NCBI RefSeq assembly: GCF_001642955.1
Contig: NZ_LWSK01000037.1
Coordinates: forward strand, 1 to 50,742
Source of the DNA: Rubripirellula obstinata
Lineage (GTDB): Bacteria > Planctomycetota > Planctomycetia > Pirellulales > Pirellulaceae
Reading direction: 5' to 3'
Length of the DNA: 50,742 nucleotides
Of the stretch, positions 39,041 to 48,377 are shown in pieces (position 1 is the first letter of the stretch; the number at the start of each line of letters is the position of its first letter). A program made the translations under genes and the position numbers. The notes under the pieces were generated by a model, which was given only the letters and a program-made list of their open reading frames with translations, did not search any database and was not told the DNA's origin.

Positions 39041-41272
39041 ATGAGCACTAAAGACATGGCAGCCGTCGGCGTCGTTTGCGCCGCTTGTGATCAACCGAAT
39101 TCAGCCGAGGCCAAATTCTGTCGCGGGTGTGGGCACACTCTCTATGAACCCTGCGAGAAGTGTGTCCAGCCTGTTTTGCTGGGACAAAAGTTCTGTGGCG
39201 GTTGCGGCGCGGATCTTGATCAGATTGTTGCGAAGAAACAGAAGCAGTACGACGAAGATCTCGCCAGTGCGGTCGCGGCTGCGAAGGAGTTTGAATTCGA
39301 GACATCGCTCGGGCTGCTGCAGCGTGTTGCCGAGATTCAGGATTTTCGATTTCGAGCGTCCGCAGAGGCTGCACAGAAAGCAGTCAGTCGTGTCGTTGAA
39401 TTGCAAGAGAAGACCACCTCCGCAACCACTGCCAAGGTCGCACAAGCGCTGGCCCACCATCAAGCCGGCGAACTTTCGGATGTCGTACGGTTGCTCAAAG
39501 ATGTACCCAGTAAGTTGCTGGATGAGGAAACGCGAAAGATCTATGTCCAATCGGCCGGCGTGATCGAGCAACTGAAATCGCTCGAACAAGAGTTTTCAGC
39601 AGCGAGCCGAGATAAGAACTGGGTGCTTGCCGGTGAATTGGTTCACCAACTGCAAGAGGCGTTGCCCGAGGATCGCATGTACCAAAAGGCATCCACCAAA
39701 ATTGCCGCCAAACTGTATGCAAAAGCGGAGGCTTTGTTTGCGGCACAGAAGTACGATGCTGCTGGCACGCGTCTGGCATCCATTCCGCAGCGAAGCATGA
39801 CGCCGGAATCAGAAAAACTGATTGAGTCGATCGAAGCAATTCAGTGGTTGAAGTCCACGATCGAGTCTGAACCATTTGCGACACCTACACTCGGTCGGTT
39901 GGCGGTTCGATTGTCAAAGTTGGTTCCCGACGCCCCTGACGCCCCTGGTTTAGTCAAGGAAATTGCAAAAACTCTCAAAGAGTCTCGCCGCCATCCTCGC
40001 AATCATCTGCCGCCTTGGCGTGGTAGCAATTCTGCGTGGACCGGCGGCGATTTGCAGTTCTTTACGCGGCCTACCAAGATCGAATTCGACGAAGGAAATG
40101 AGTTGCTACGCACCAAACTCGGTCGTTTTAGCGTGGCGATCGGGTTGGCGATTCAAGGATTGGGAAAAGCGAGGATCACTGATGAATACTCGATGCAAAA
40201 GAAGAAGAGAAATTTGTTTGGACGAAATCAGGATCAACCTTGCTGGGGAATTGACGTTGGCTCGCACAGCGTCAAAGCCGCACGTTTAGAAATGATCGGT
40301 GACACACTCGTCTTGGCTGATCTCTTCTATCAAGAACTCGACACCGGCAACATCAATGTTGGCGGCGCACAAAATTCGTATGACCAACTTCAGCCCGCGA
40401 TGGATGAGTTCAAGAAAGCTCATGACTTGGAATCCTGCTTGGTCTGGGCAAACTTGCCAGGGTCCGAGGTGACAACGCGGTTTGTGCGGCTGCCACCGGT
40501 CGATGATAAAAAAGCATCCGAGCTGATCGATCAAGAAATTCGCGATCGAATTCCGGTGCCGATGGACGAGCTGGTCATTTCTCGATCTATCGCAGCGTAT
40601 GACAAGGAAGACTCCCACGGCCGCCCGTTGGTGTTTTCTGCGGCCCGGAAGATTGCAGTTGAAAAACGCTTGGAACTGTTTGAGCAAACGGGCATTAAGC
40701 TCGATGGCATGCAAGCCGACCCCAACGCGATCGTCAACTTAGTCGCTTGGGAATTCGCCGATCAGTTGTCGCCCGCCACATTGGAAGACGTTCCCGCCAA
40801 TGATTCAGAGGCAGTGAAAAGCAAAGCCGCATCGACGCCAAAGAAAAAGCTTTGGGGAAAGAAACAGGTCAAAGCAGCCGCTCGTTTTGATGATAAGACG
40901 CCTGCGATTGCGTGGGTCGATGCTGGTGCGGCATCGACAACCTTGCTTTACGTTTCAGATGAAACGCACTGGTTTTGGACGGTAGAAACCGGCGGGGACA
41001 ATTTGACCAGCGCGCTAGCGAGAACGTCGAAGAAAACACACGTCGAAGCAGAGTCGCTGAAGGTTCAACCGGAACGACTGGAACGTTCTGCGAATGACTT
41101 CAGTTCGATCGAGTTGAAAATGGACGAAATGCAATCTCGGTTTCAAAAGATTGCCGAAGATGCCTTGAAACAGAACGATCGCTTTGACGTTTTGGAGACC
41201 TATGTTTCCGGCGGCGCGGCATTGACGATGGGTTGGATGCGTCGATGGGCTGGCAAGATGATCGTCCGGTAA
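39041..41272 (+). CDS. Double zinc ribbon fused to PilM-like actin-fold ATPase domain
   Basis: 743 aa from ATG 39041. The N-terminus holds two zinc ribbons with C13/C16-C27/C30 and C38/C41-C52/C55 (VCAACDQ, FCRGCG, PCEKCV, FCGGCG). Residues about 62-340 are helical and repeat-like, possibly TPR-like or coiled. Residues about 400-743 match PilM, the actin/FtsA-fold cytoplasmic partner of type IV pilus assembly: CWGIDVGSHSVKAARLE (phosphate-binding region), ETGGDNLT and YVSGGAALTMGW (adenosine-binding region). No pilN, pilO or pilQ gene follows. The next genes encode a giant WD40 lipoprotein and a J-like/pseudokinase protein on the same strand. The frame is open to 38984, but ATG 39041 sits right before the first ribbon. 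Confidence 0.85.
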   Translation: MSTKDMAAVGVVCAACDQPNSAEAKFCRGCGHTLYEPCEKCVQPVLLGQKFCGGCGADLDQIVAKKQKQYDEDLASAVAAAKEFEFETSLGLLQRVAEIQDFRFRASAEAAQKAVSRVVELQEKTTSATTAKVAQALAHHQAGELSDVVRLLKDVPSKLLDEETRKIYVQSAGVIEQLKSLEQEFSAASRDKNWVLAGELVHQLQEALPEDRMYQKASTKIAAKLYAKAEALFAAQKYDAAGTRLASIPQRSMTPESEKLIESIEAIQWLKSTIESEPFATPTLGRLAVRLSKLVPDAPDAPGLVKEIAKTLKESRRHPRNHLPPWRGSNSAWTGGDLQFFTRPTKIEFDEGNELLRTKLGRFSVAIGLAIQGLGKARITDEYSMQKKKRNLFGRNQDQPCWGIDVGSHSVKAARLEMIGDTLVLADLFYQELDTGNINVGGAQNSYDQLQPAMDEFKKAHDLESCLVWANLPGSEVTTRFVRLPPVDDKKASELIDQEIRDRIPVPMDELVISRSIAAYDKEDSHGRPLVFSAARKIAVEKRLELFEQTGIKLDGMQADPNAIVNLVAWEFADQLSPATLEDVPANDSEAVKSKAASTPKKKLWGKKQVKAAARFDDKTPAIAWVDAGAASTTLLYVSDETHWFWTVETGGDNLTSALARTSKKTHVEAESLKVQPERLERSANDFSSIELKMDEMQSRFQKIAEDALKQNDRFDVLETYVSGGAALTMGWMRRWAGKMIVR

Positions 41273-41438
41273 ATCCGGCGCGAAGAATCGGTTAAGAGAC
41301 GGTAAGAATTGTCGGAATCGGTATGCGGAACTTGGTGCGACTTTTATCATGCAGCCGTTCCAAGATAGGGTGGATTCAGCCGCGTTAGTTGAGTTCGCTA
41401 ATTAGAAATCCCAATGCTTCTCTTAATGGCGATTGTCC

Positions 41439-44400
41439 ATGAACCGTTCGCGGTGTTTCTGTGCAGTTCTTGCAATCCTAATGATCAGCGGGTGCGGTGG
41501 CTCCAGTACCGCTGATCGTTTTCAGCAGATGGCCGAAGCCAGGGCCGCAAGGAATCGAGCGGACAAGGCCGAGGAAGCGGAAGCGAAGAAGGCGGCTGCG
41601 AAGAAAAAGCCTGAGCCAAAGATTGAGGCAAAGGCCGAGCCGCCGCAGAAACAATCGCCGGTCGTGACGCCCGTTAAAGCCACTGCAAAGTCTACCGCCG
41701 AAACCAATGCTGCATCCGCTGCGTCGCCACTGGAATCACCTGACGACTTGATTGGGAAACTGCCGATCCGCAAGGAGGTGTTGCAGATTAGCAAGGGTGC
41801 CAAGACGGTGGCCTACGCGGGCGAAAGCAAAACGGTTGGCCTTTACGACATTAAAACCAAGTCGCTCATTCGGAAAATTTATAACCCGCATTTGGATCCT
41901 TTTTCGATCGCGATTGGTGATCAAGGTAATCGGATGGTGGTCGGTGGCACCGACGGCAGCTTCAAAGTGTTCTCGCTCGAATCCGTTGATGGGCTCGATC
42001 GTTTCCAACAAAACCGATTGCGTCGTAAGGATTCGTCGCTGCCTCGCAAGGCTCACGACAGCGTTGTGACATCCGTTGCGATCAGCGAATCGGCGCAAGT
42101 GGTCGCCACCGGCGGGGCCGATGGAACGTTGAAAATCTGGGCCGACCATCAAGACGAACAGACCTTGGAATTGAGTTTGCCGCCCGGCGAAGAGCAGACG
42201 GTTTCGCTAATGAGTTACCAGGACGATCAAGTCTTGTTCGCCGCCTCAACGACCGGGGTCACGTTTTGGTCAATCGCTCAGCAGCAAACAAAAGGCTCTG
42301 ATTTCAGCGAACGTGATTTCGAGAATCCGCCCACATTGATGGTGCCCGGCGCAGGCGGCAAAGGTTTGGTCGTCGGTGACGCCGGTGGAGCAATCACGCA
42401 GTGGGTTCCCGAGGAAGGGCAACTGAGCCGTAGCGATTTTCGCGCGCACAGCGATGCCATCAAGGCAGTCGGGTTTACCGAAAAGGGACGCGCGATGGTC
42501 ACCGTGTCGGGATCCGGCGAAGTCGGTCAATGGTCATTGCCGATTCAGTCGCAGCAAGACATTGCTTTGGTCGAACCAGCGAAGTTTGTCATTCCGTCGG
42601 CAACCGCATCGTTGGTCGGTGTGCCCAGCCGATCTCGCAATCTTGATTTGTACTCACTTGCCGACGGATCAGCCGTCCGCCGTCACGTCTTGCCAGGCAA
42701 AGCCAGCTCCGGCGACACGCTGGTCAGCGGTGCGATTGCCGAAGACGGTGAAACAGTCATCTTGGCGTCCGACAAAGGCGTTGCTTTTTTTCAAAACAGC
42801 GATCGCAAAACCATCGCTTCGATACGGACCAGCGACGCGATCGAGTCGATCCAAAATTTGCCCTCGACCGATTCAGGCGAGCAACGCCGGTTTGTCTATC
42901 GAACTGCCCGGGGCAGCATCGGTGTTGGCAACTACCCGTCCCCCACACCGCGGGCGCTCGCGACGCAAGTGGCATCGGTCCAGGCAATCGACCCCACTGG
43001 CACTGTGATGGTCAACAGTCGCGGTGCCGATTTAATTGCTGTTCGATTAGACAAGGGATCAACTCTGGCCGAAACCCGCGTCGTCGAATCTGAAGTTGGC
43101 AAGGTCACCGCGATCGCGATCACCGGCGAACAAGCGATCCTGGGCACCGATCGTGGTCACGTGCTGCGGTGGGATATTGACGGACGCGACGGCGAACCCA
43201 AAGTCGTGGGAAGAGACATCCACCAACACCCTGTTCAATCGATCGGTATCAACGGCTTTGGTCATGTGGTGTCGTGCGATACGTCGGGAACGACCGTTCA
43301 AACTGTTTTGAGTGACAACCGTTCGCAGCAAGTCACGGTGTCCGACGACAAAAAAACGATCTCGGTGACTTCGAACGAAAACCAGCAGTCGCTCATCAAA
43401 ATCAAGTTGACCGAAGCTTCAAAATGGACGACGTTTCAGAAAGGGGAGCGTGGCTTAACAATGATGGGCGGGACCGATGATCCGCTGATGGTCACTTTCC
43501 CCGATTTCGATCTCCAATCCCGGCAATCGCAACTGCGGACTGGCATGATTGTTCACGCTGAAACGTCCAGTGATGGTCGATGGATGGTGGTTGCCAATGA
43601 TCAGGGCAAGCTTTGGCAGGTCGATCGCGATCAAACGATCAACGAGTTGGCGGTCGGCAAAAAAGCGACACCGCTATGTGTGTCCAACGACGGCAAGCTG
43701 ATCGCGGCGTTCACTCACGATGGTCAACGCAGCATTCAAATTTTGTCATTGTCGAAAAAGAATGACGGAAAACCCGTCGTCTTGCCGACCGAGTTATCCG
43801 CTGCGGTCGCTGGTGTTTGGTCGGCTGATGGAAAGTCCGTCTTGTTGGCTCTGCCCAGCGTTCTGCGCAGCGTTCTGGCCGGCGGCGAGATCGCTGAAGT
43901 GGAAATACTAGATTCGCAGAAGCCGACTGTTGGCAAGACTCGCATCTTTGCAGCGGACGAAGGCATCACGGTGGATGACAACACACAGTTGATCGCGACG
44001 AAGAATCGTTTGCTGGTCATCGGAGATGCAGGCAAGGCACGGTTGATCGATACTCTTAGCGGTCAGACCATTGGATCGATTGAAAACAGAATCGCGACTG
44101 CGGCATCCTTTGACGGTCGGGCGATCATCGCTGGCACCGAACAGGGTGAGCTGTTGGGCATTGATGCGGAAAACGGCAGTCTGAAAACCATCGTGGAGGG
44201 TCTGGGGAAAATCAAGTCGATCGCGACTGGCGACGCAGTCGTGGTGGCGTCCGATCAAGGGGACTGGTACACGATCGACCCGCGACGTGGGATCACGATC
44301 AGCAGCGATCGTCGGCTACCGACCCGATGGTTAAATCTATCGATCGGCAACGATGGAAAATTGGTTTTGCTGGATGCCGATGGAAGGATCGAGCGTCACC

Positions 44401-47400
44401 GCGTTGGCGGGATCACCAAAGCACCATCCTCGTTCCCCTTGCCCGAATCAAACACGGGCGTCGCGGTGGCTGGCGAAACCGTCTGGACTTCGCAGGGTTC
44501 GGTCGTTCGCGTTCATCGCGGTGACGGCAAGTTGAAAAAATCGTGGAAAGTGACGGATGCCAAAGTCGCCGCGATCACGCCTCATCCGATCGATGCCGCC
44601 GCGGCAGTCATCGATTCCGAAGGACAGTTGGCGATTGTGGACGCGCCCTATCGAGTTCGCCGCGTCTCGCTTCCCAGGTTAAACACACCTGCAACTTCCC
44701 CTGGTGCTGATGCTGGCGAATCCCCGGGGCCATCGTTGGTGTGGTCCGGTGACGGTGAACTGATCGCGGTTTCGACTGCCAAACGCATCGTCATCGTCGA
44801 TGCCAAAACCGCCAAGATTCAATCACAATACGGGCTGCCTGGTTTGGGATGGTCGGTGATCGCATGGACCGACCAGGGATTGCTGTTGAAAGACCCCAAA
44901 TCCAGGTTGATCAGCATCGATGTGTCTAGGCTACATTGGCAATTCGATAGTCCTTCGCCGATCACCGCAATCACACTTGGCGAAGCCGTCGATCAAGTCA
45001 TCGCGGTGACACAGTCGGGTGAAATGATCCGTCTTGACGCGGCCACGGGAAAACCGATTAGCCGTGTGTCCGTCGTTTCATCAGCGATCAAGTCCGTTTC
45101 GACGCTGCGAAGCACGGGTTCAACGATTCTGTTGGACAATGAAAGTCGGATTCATTTGGTCGACGACGACAATCAAACCGTCCAACTGCCAATCGAAACG
45201 CCGCTGGGATTGCGATCGATTTGTGGTGGCGAAGACGGACGGCGGATCTTTGCAGCGACAACCGACGGGCAAGTCTTGAGCTGGTTGATTGGCGATTTGG
45301 AAAAGCCAGCCAACGTGGTTTCCTGTGACATCGCCGCCGACCGTATGGTTGCCATTGGGAACGATCATTTACTGGTCAGCGGCAACAATGCGAAATCGAT
45401 GGCGATCGTATCCGCGTCATCAACGATGAACATCGTGCGTCCCAAAGGGGGCTCGATTGTCGATGCATCGGTGTCACCCGATGGAACTTTGGTCGCGATG
45501 GTCGATGGTTCCAGCACGATCGACTGGGTTCCCGTCGCCGCATCGACCGATGGCAAAATCGATGGCAAAATCGACGAAAAAACCGACGACGGTCGCGACC
45601 GACAAACCGTCTTGGATGAGTTCTTTGTCCAACGCGTCGGCTTTAATCCCAACGCTACCGCACTGATTGCGATCGCTGAATCGCGAGGCGTCGGCGGCAA
45701 ACATCATCTGTTGGTTTTGAGTCCTCGTTCGGGTAAACCAAAGGTCGACGTGGAATTGCCCGGCGAGGCCGTTGGGATGAGGTTTTCCGCTGACGGTAGC
45801 GCGGTGTTGTTACGATTCTCGGATCAACGAGTGGGCGTTTACGAGTCGTCCACTGGCGAGAACTTGGAAATGGTTGGCCCGATCGAAGGGCTTCAAACGG
45901 CTAGTTTTTCCGAAGATGCCGCCAAGTTGTTGTTGGCCAAACGAGACGAGGGCGACGCCAGTGTGCTGGTACAGCCGCTTTCGGCGCTCGGAAAAGTGAA
46001 GTCGGGTGACACCGCGATCGTGTCGCTTAGTTTTCACAGCGAAGGCAAGTATTTGTTGTCCAGCGACATGGCCGGCAGCTTGTCATTGTGGAGCCGAGCT
46101 TCCATGGCCAAACCGCAAGCGGTCTTCCGGGGTGCTGAATCACCGATTGCCCAATCAAGTGCTTCGAACGACGGACGTTTCGTTTCGGCCGTGTATGAGG
46201 ACGCGGAAAATTCTGTCTACGTTTGGGATATCGAAGCCGCCGGCAACAGCGGTGGTGAGATCGACCCGTCGCTGATCATTCGCAGCGATGTGCGAAGCAC
46301 GTCGGCCGCATTCACATCGGATTCTGATTTCTTGCTGATCGGTGGCAGCGATGGAGCGATCCGGGCCTGGGATTTATCAGAAGATCGCGAGGTCGCCACG
46401 TTCAAAGGACATAGCGGGCCAGTGGTCGACATTGCAGCGCTGGCCGAACCTGGTCAGTTTGTCAGCGGAGGGAGCGACAAGTCGATTCGGTCATGGCGTT
46501 TCCCATCGTCGTTGCCGGCCAAAGGTGCCGCGATCCCGCAAGGAGCACTGGCCGACAGCACCAAGGTCGACAATGTGCCCGTGCCTGAGGCGATCAGCGG
46601 TTTGGCAAAGGACGATCCTTTTGATGCCGCGCGACAGGCGTTAATTTCCGGAGCGAAGACGGCCGACGTTTTGGAATTGATGAATGTTTCGGACGATGTA
46701 AAAAATAAGATCAAATCCACGATCGCGTCAGTCATGCAGGGCGAAAAAGGCAGGCGAATCAGCGCCAAAGAGTTATCGAGTCGCCGTCGCCAATTGACGA
46801 AATCTCAGGAACGTTTGACGCCGGCAAAACAATCTGAAAACCTTTCAATCTTTGCCGATGGTTTCAGCAACTTGGCGTTCGTTGGTTCAACCAATTTTAA
46901 GTTTGGGTTGGACAAAAAGTTTCGACCTGTCGAACTGTTGATGTCCGATCGATTCCTCTACGCGGCCAGGCCATCGGATTCCAGATCTAAGCGAAGAAAG
47001 AAGAAGAACGAAGACGACGTCGAAATCGATTACGGCGACAACGGTGCGCTGCTGAGTTGGGACTTCAAGTATTCTCGCCTGCAGGCACATGCTTGGTCGA
47101 TCGAAGACTTGCAGGTTCGCGATCTGGTGTCGCTGCCCGATTCCGCGGGCGTGCTGACGGTCCCACAGATGATGCTGTTTTCACAGAATGGTTCGTCCAG
47201 GTTGATCGGCAATGTTGCGTCTTGGTCGGTGAGCGAGCACCCCAATTCGTCGGATCAATTTCTAGCGGTCGGTTCAGCCGGGGCGATCCGCGAAGAGAGC
47301 GATATTTTGACCATCTATGACATTGGTGATTTGTCAAAGGATCAAATCGTGCCCTATTCCCAGTATCGCAGTTACGAGGGCGTGGTGACGGCAATGGCAT

Positions 47401-48350
47401 TCGCCAACAATTCGCCCTACATCGCGTTTTGTGTTCGCGAGCGAGCGGTTCATCGATTGTTCGTCGCGGATATTCAGACGTTGCAACTTCAAAAGCTGGA
47501 AGAGGTCAACCACAGCAAGCCTTGGCTTGATGGAGGCGACGATGAGCAAGCTGCTACAAGGAATACCGACGCAGCAGTCGGGATCAATGCATTAGCGTTT
47601 TCGCCCGATGACAAAATGTTAGTCGCCCACGGTCAGTACTCTGATGAACTCTATAAATTCAGCAGATGGGATATGGCTTGGGATGGAACCGAGTTGATCG
47701 ATTTCAGAAAGTCACGCAAAGAACTTAGCAGTGAGGAAGGTCCGTTCTTTGATGATTCCGGGAATGAACCCATCAAGTTTATTTCGCGAGCACTTCGCGA
47801 AGATGAACGTGATCCGAACGATCCAAACTGGCAATCCAAACGTACCGCGGGACCATCACCAAAGATCATCGTTCGCAATCGTAAGGGCTTTCACGTCGTC
47901 AACCTTAATTCAGCGCGCGCCGAACGTGTCATTCCTTACTTAAGTACTCAGCAAGGCATGCCGGAGCATACGATCAGTGATGACGGTCGATGGCTTGCGA
48001 TGGGTGACGACAACGGGAAAGCGTTCATCTACGACCTTGATCAAGGCGACCGTTACAGCGTTACGATCGATTCTGAATTGGAATCAATGATTGCCGACCG
48101 CACGCACGCACGCCCGGAAATTCCCGAACGGCCCGCCCACTCTGGCCCAGTCGTGGGCCTTGCGTTTTCTAAAGCGGACCCGGGCCAAGACTATCCCGCC
48201 TTTATTTCAACCTTTGGGGAAGAGAACAAAGTCAAGGTTTGGGAATTGTATCCCATTTTGGATCCCAAACTCGGGCTGCGGTCGCGACATTGGGTCGATC
48301 AGATTAAGCCAACTCCTCGGCCCCATTCGAATCGCCGTCGCAACAAATAG
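41439..48350 (+). CDS. Giant WD40-repeat lipoprotein
   Basis: 2303 aa from ATG 41439 (a TTG two codons upstream is less likely). The signal peptide ends in a lipobox (LAILMISGC), so the protein is lipid-anchored. An Ala/Lys/Glu-rich linker (about 30-95) precedes a very long series of degenerate WD40/beta-propeller blades. The clearest are AHDSVVTSVAISESAQVVAT followed by GGADGTLKIW (about 208-238), FRAHSDAIKAVGF, VSLSFHSEGKYLLSSD and GGSDGAIRAWDLSEDREVAT followed by FKGHSGPVVD (about 1625). Blade number suggests several propellers in tandem. A Lys/Arg-rich helical insert follows, then more blades and a basic C-terminus (PRPHSNRRRNK). There are no enzyme motifs; it is probably a scaffold or sensor. 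The next gene starts 27 bp after its stop. Confidence 0.9.
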   Translation: MNRSRCFCAVLAILMISGCGGSSTADRFQQMAEARAARNRADKAEEAEAKKAAAKKKPEPKIEAKAEPPQKQSPVVTPVKATAKSTAETNAASAASPLESPDDLIGKLPIRKEVLQISKGAKTVAYAGESKTVGLYDIKTKSLIRKIYNPHLDPFSIAIGDQGNRMVVGGTDGSFKVFSLESVDGLDRFQQNRLRRKDSSLPRKAHDSVVTSVAISESAQVVATGGADGTLKIWADHQDEQTLELSLPPGEEQTVSLMSYQDDQVLFAASTTGVTFWSIAQQQTKGSDFSERDFENPPTLMVPGAGGKGLVVGDAGGAITQWVPEEGQLSRSDFRAHSDAIKAVGFTEKGRAMVTVSGSGEVGQWSLPIQSQQDIALVEPAKFVIPSATASLVGVPSRSRNLDLYSLADGSAVRRHVLPGKASSGDTLVSGAIAEDGETVILASDKGVAFFQNSDRKTIASIRTSDAIESIQNLPSTDSGEQRRFVYRTARGSIGVGNYPSPTPRALATQVASVQAIDPTGTVMVNSRGADLIAVRLDKGSTLAETRVVESEVGKVTAIAITGEQAILGTDRGHVLRWDIDGRDGEPKVVGRDIHQHPVQSIGINGFGHVVSCDTSGTTVQTVLSDNRSQQVTVSDDKKTISVTSNENQQSLIKIKLTEASKWTTFQKGERGLTMMGGTDDPLMVTFPDFDLQSRQSQLRTGMIVHAETSSDGRWMVVANDQGKLWQVDRDQTINELAVGKKATPLCVSNDGKLIAAFTHDGQRSIQILSLSKKNDGKPVVLPTELSAAVAGVWSADGKSVLLALPSVLRSVLAGGEIAEVEILDSQKPTVGKTRIFAADEGITVDDNTQLIATKNRLLVIGDAGKARLIDTLSGQTIGSIENRIATAASFDGRAIIAGTEQGELLGIDAENGSLKTIVEGLGKIKSIATGDAVVVASDQGDWYTIDPRRGITISSDRRLPTRWLNLSIGNDGKLVLLDADGRIERHRVGGITKAPSSFPLPESNTGVAVAGETVWTSQGSVVRVHRGDGKLKKSWKVTDAKVAAITPHPIDAAAAVIDSEGQLAIVDAPYRVRRVSLPRLNTPATSPGADAGESPGPSLVWSGDGELIAVSTAKRIVIVDAKTAKIQSQYGLPGLGWSVIAWTDQGLLLKDPKSRLISIDVSRLHWQFDSPSPITAITLGEAVDQVIAVTQSGEMIRLDAATGKPISRVSVVSSAIKSVSTLRSTGSTILLDNESRIHLVDDDNQTVQLPIETPLGLRSICGGEDGRRIFAATTDGQVLSWLIGDLEKPANVVSCDIAADRMVAIGNDHLLVSGNNAKSMAIVSASSTMNIVRPKGGSIVDASVSPDGTLVAMVDGSSTIDWVPVAASTDGKIDGKIDEKTDDGRDRQTVLDEFFVQRVGFNPNATALIAIAESRGVGGKHHLLVLSPRSGKPKVDVELPGEAVGMRFSADGSAVLLRFSDQRVGVYESSTGENLEMVGPIEGLQTASFSEDAAKLLLAKRDEGDASVLVQPLSALGKVKSGDTAIVSLSFHSEGKYLLSSDMAGSLSLWSRASMAKPQAVFRGAESPIAQSSASNDGRFVSAVYEDAENSVYVWDIEAAGNSGGEIDPSLIIRSDVRSTSAAFTSDSDFLLIGGSDGAIRAWDLSEDREVATFKGHSGPVVDIAALAEPGQFVSGGSDKSIRSWRFPSSLPAKGAAIPQGALADSTKVDNVPVPEAISGLAKDDPFDAARQALISGAKTADVLELMNVSDDVKNKIKSTIASVMQGEKGRRISAKELSSRRRQLTKSQERLTPAKQSENLSIFADGFSNLAFVGSTNFKFGLDKKFRPVELLMSDRFLYAARPSDSRSKRRKKKNEDDVEIDYGDNGALLSWDFKYSRLQAHAWSIEDLQVRDLVSLPDSAGVLTVPQMMLFSQNGSSRLIGNVASWSVSEHPNSSDQFLAVGSAGAIREESDILTIYDIGDLSKDQIVPYSQYRSYEGVVTAMAFANNSPYIAFCVRERAVHRLFVADIQTLQLQKLEEVNHSKPWLDGGDDEQAATRNTDAAVGINALAFSPDDKMLVAHGQYSDELYKFSRWDMAWDGTELIDFRKSRKELSSEEGPFFDDSGNEPIKFISRALREDERDPNDPNWQSKRTAGPSPKIIVRNRKGFHVVNLNSARAERVIPYLSTQQGMPEHTISDDGRWLAMGDDNGKAFIYDLDQGDRYSVTIDSELESMIADRTHARPEIPERPAHSGPVVGLAFSKADPGQDYPAFISTFGEENKVKVWELYPILDPKLGLRSRHWVDQIKPTPRPHSNRRRNK

Positions 48351-48377
48351 AAATCAACTTCATGGATCAATCCAAGC

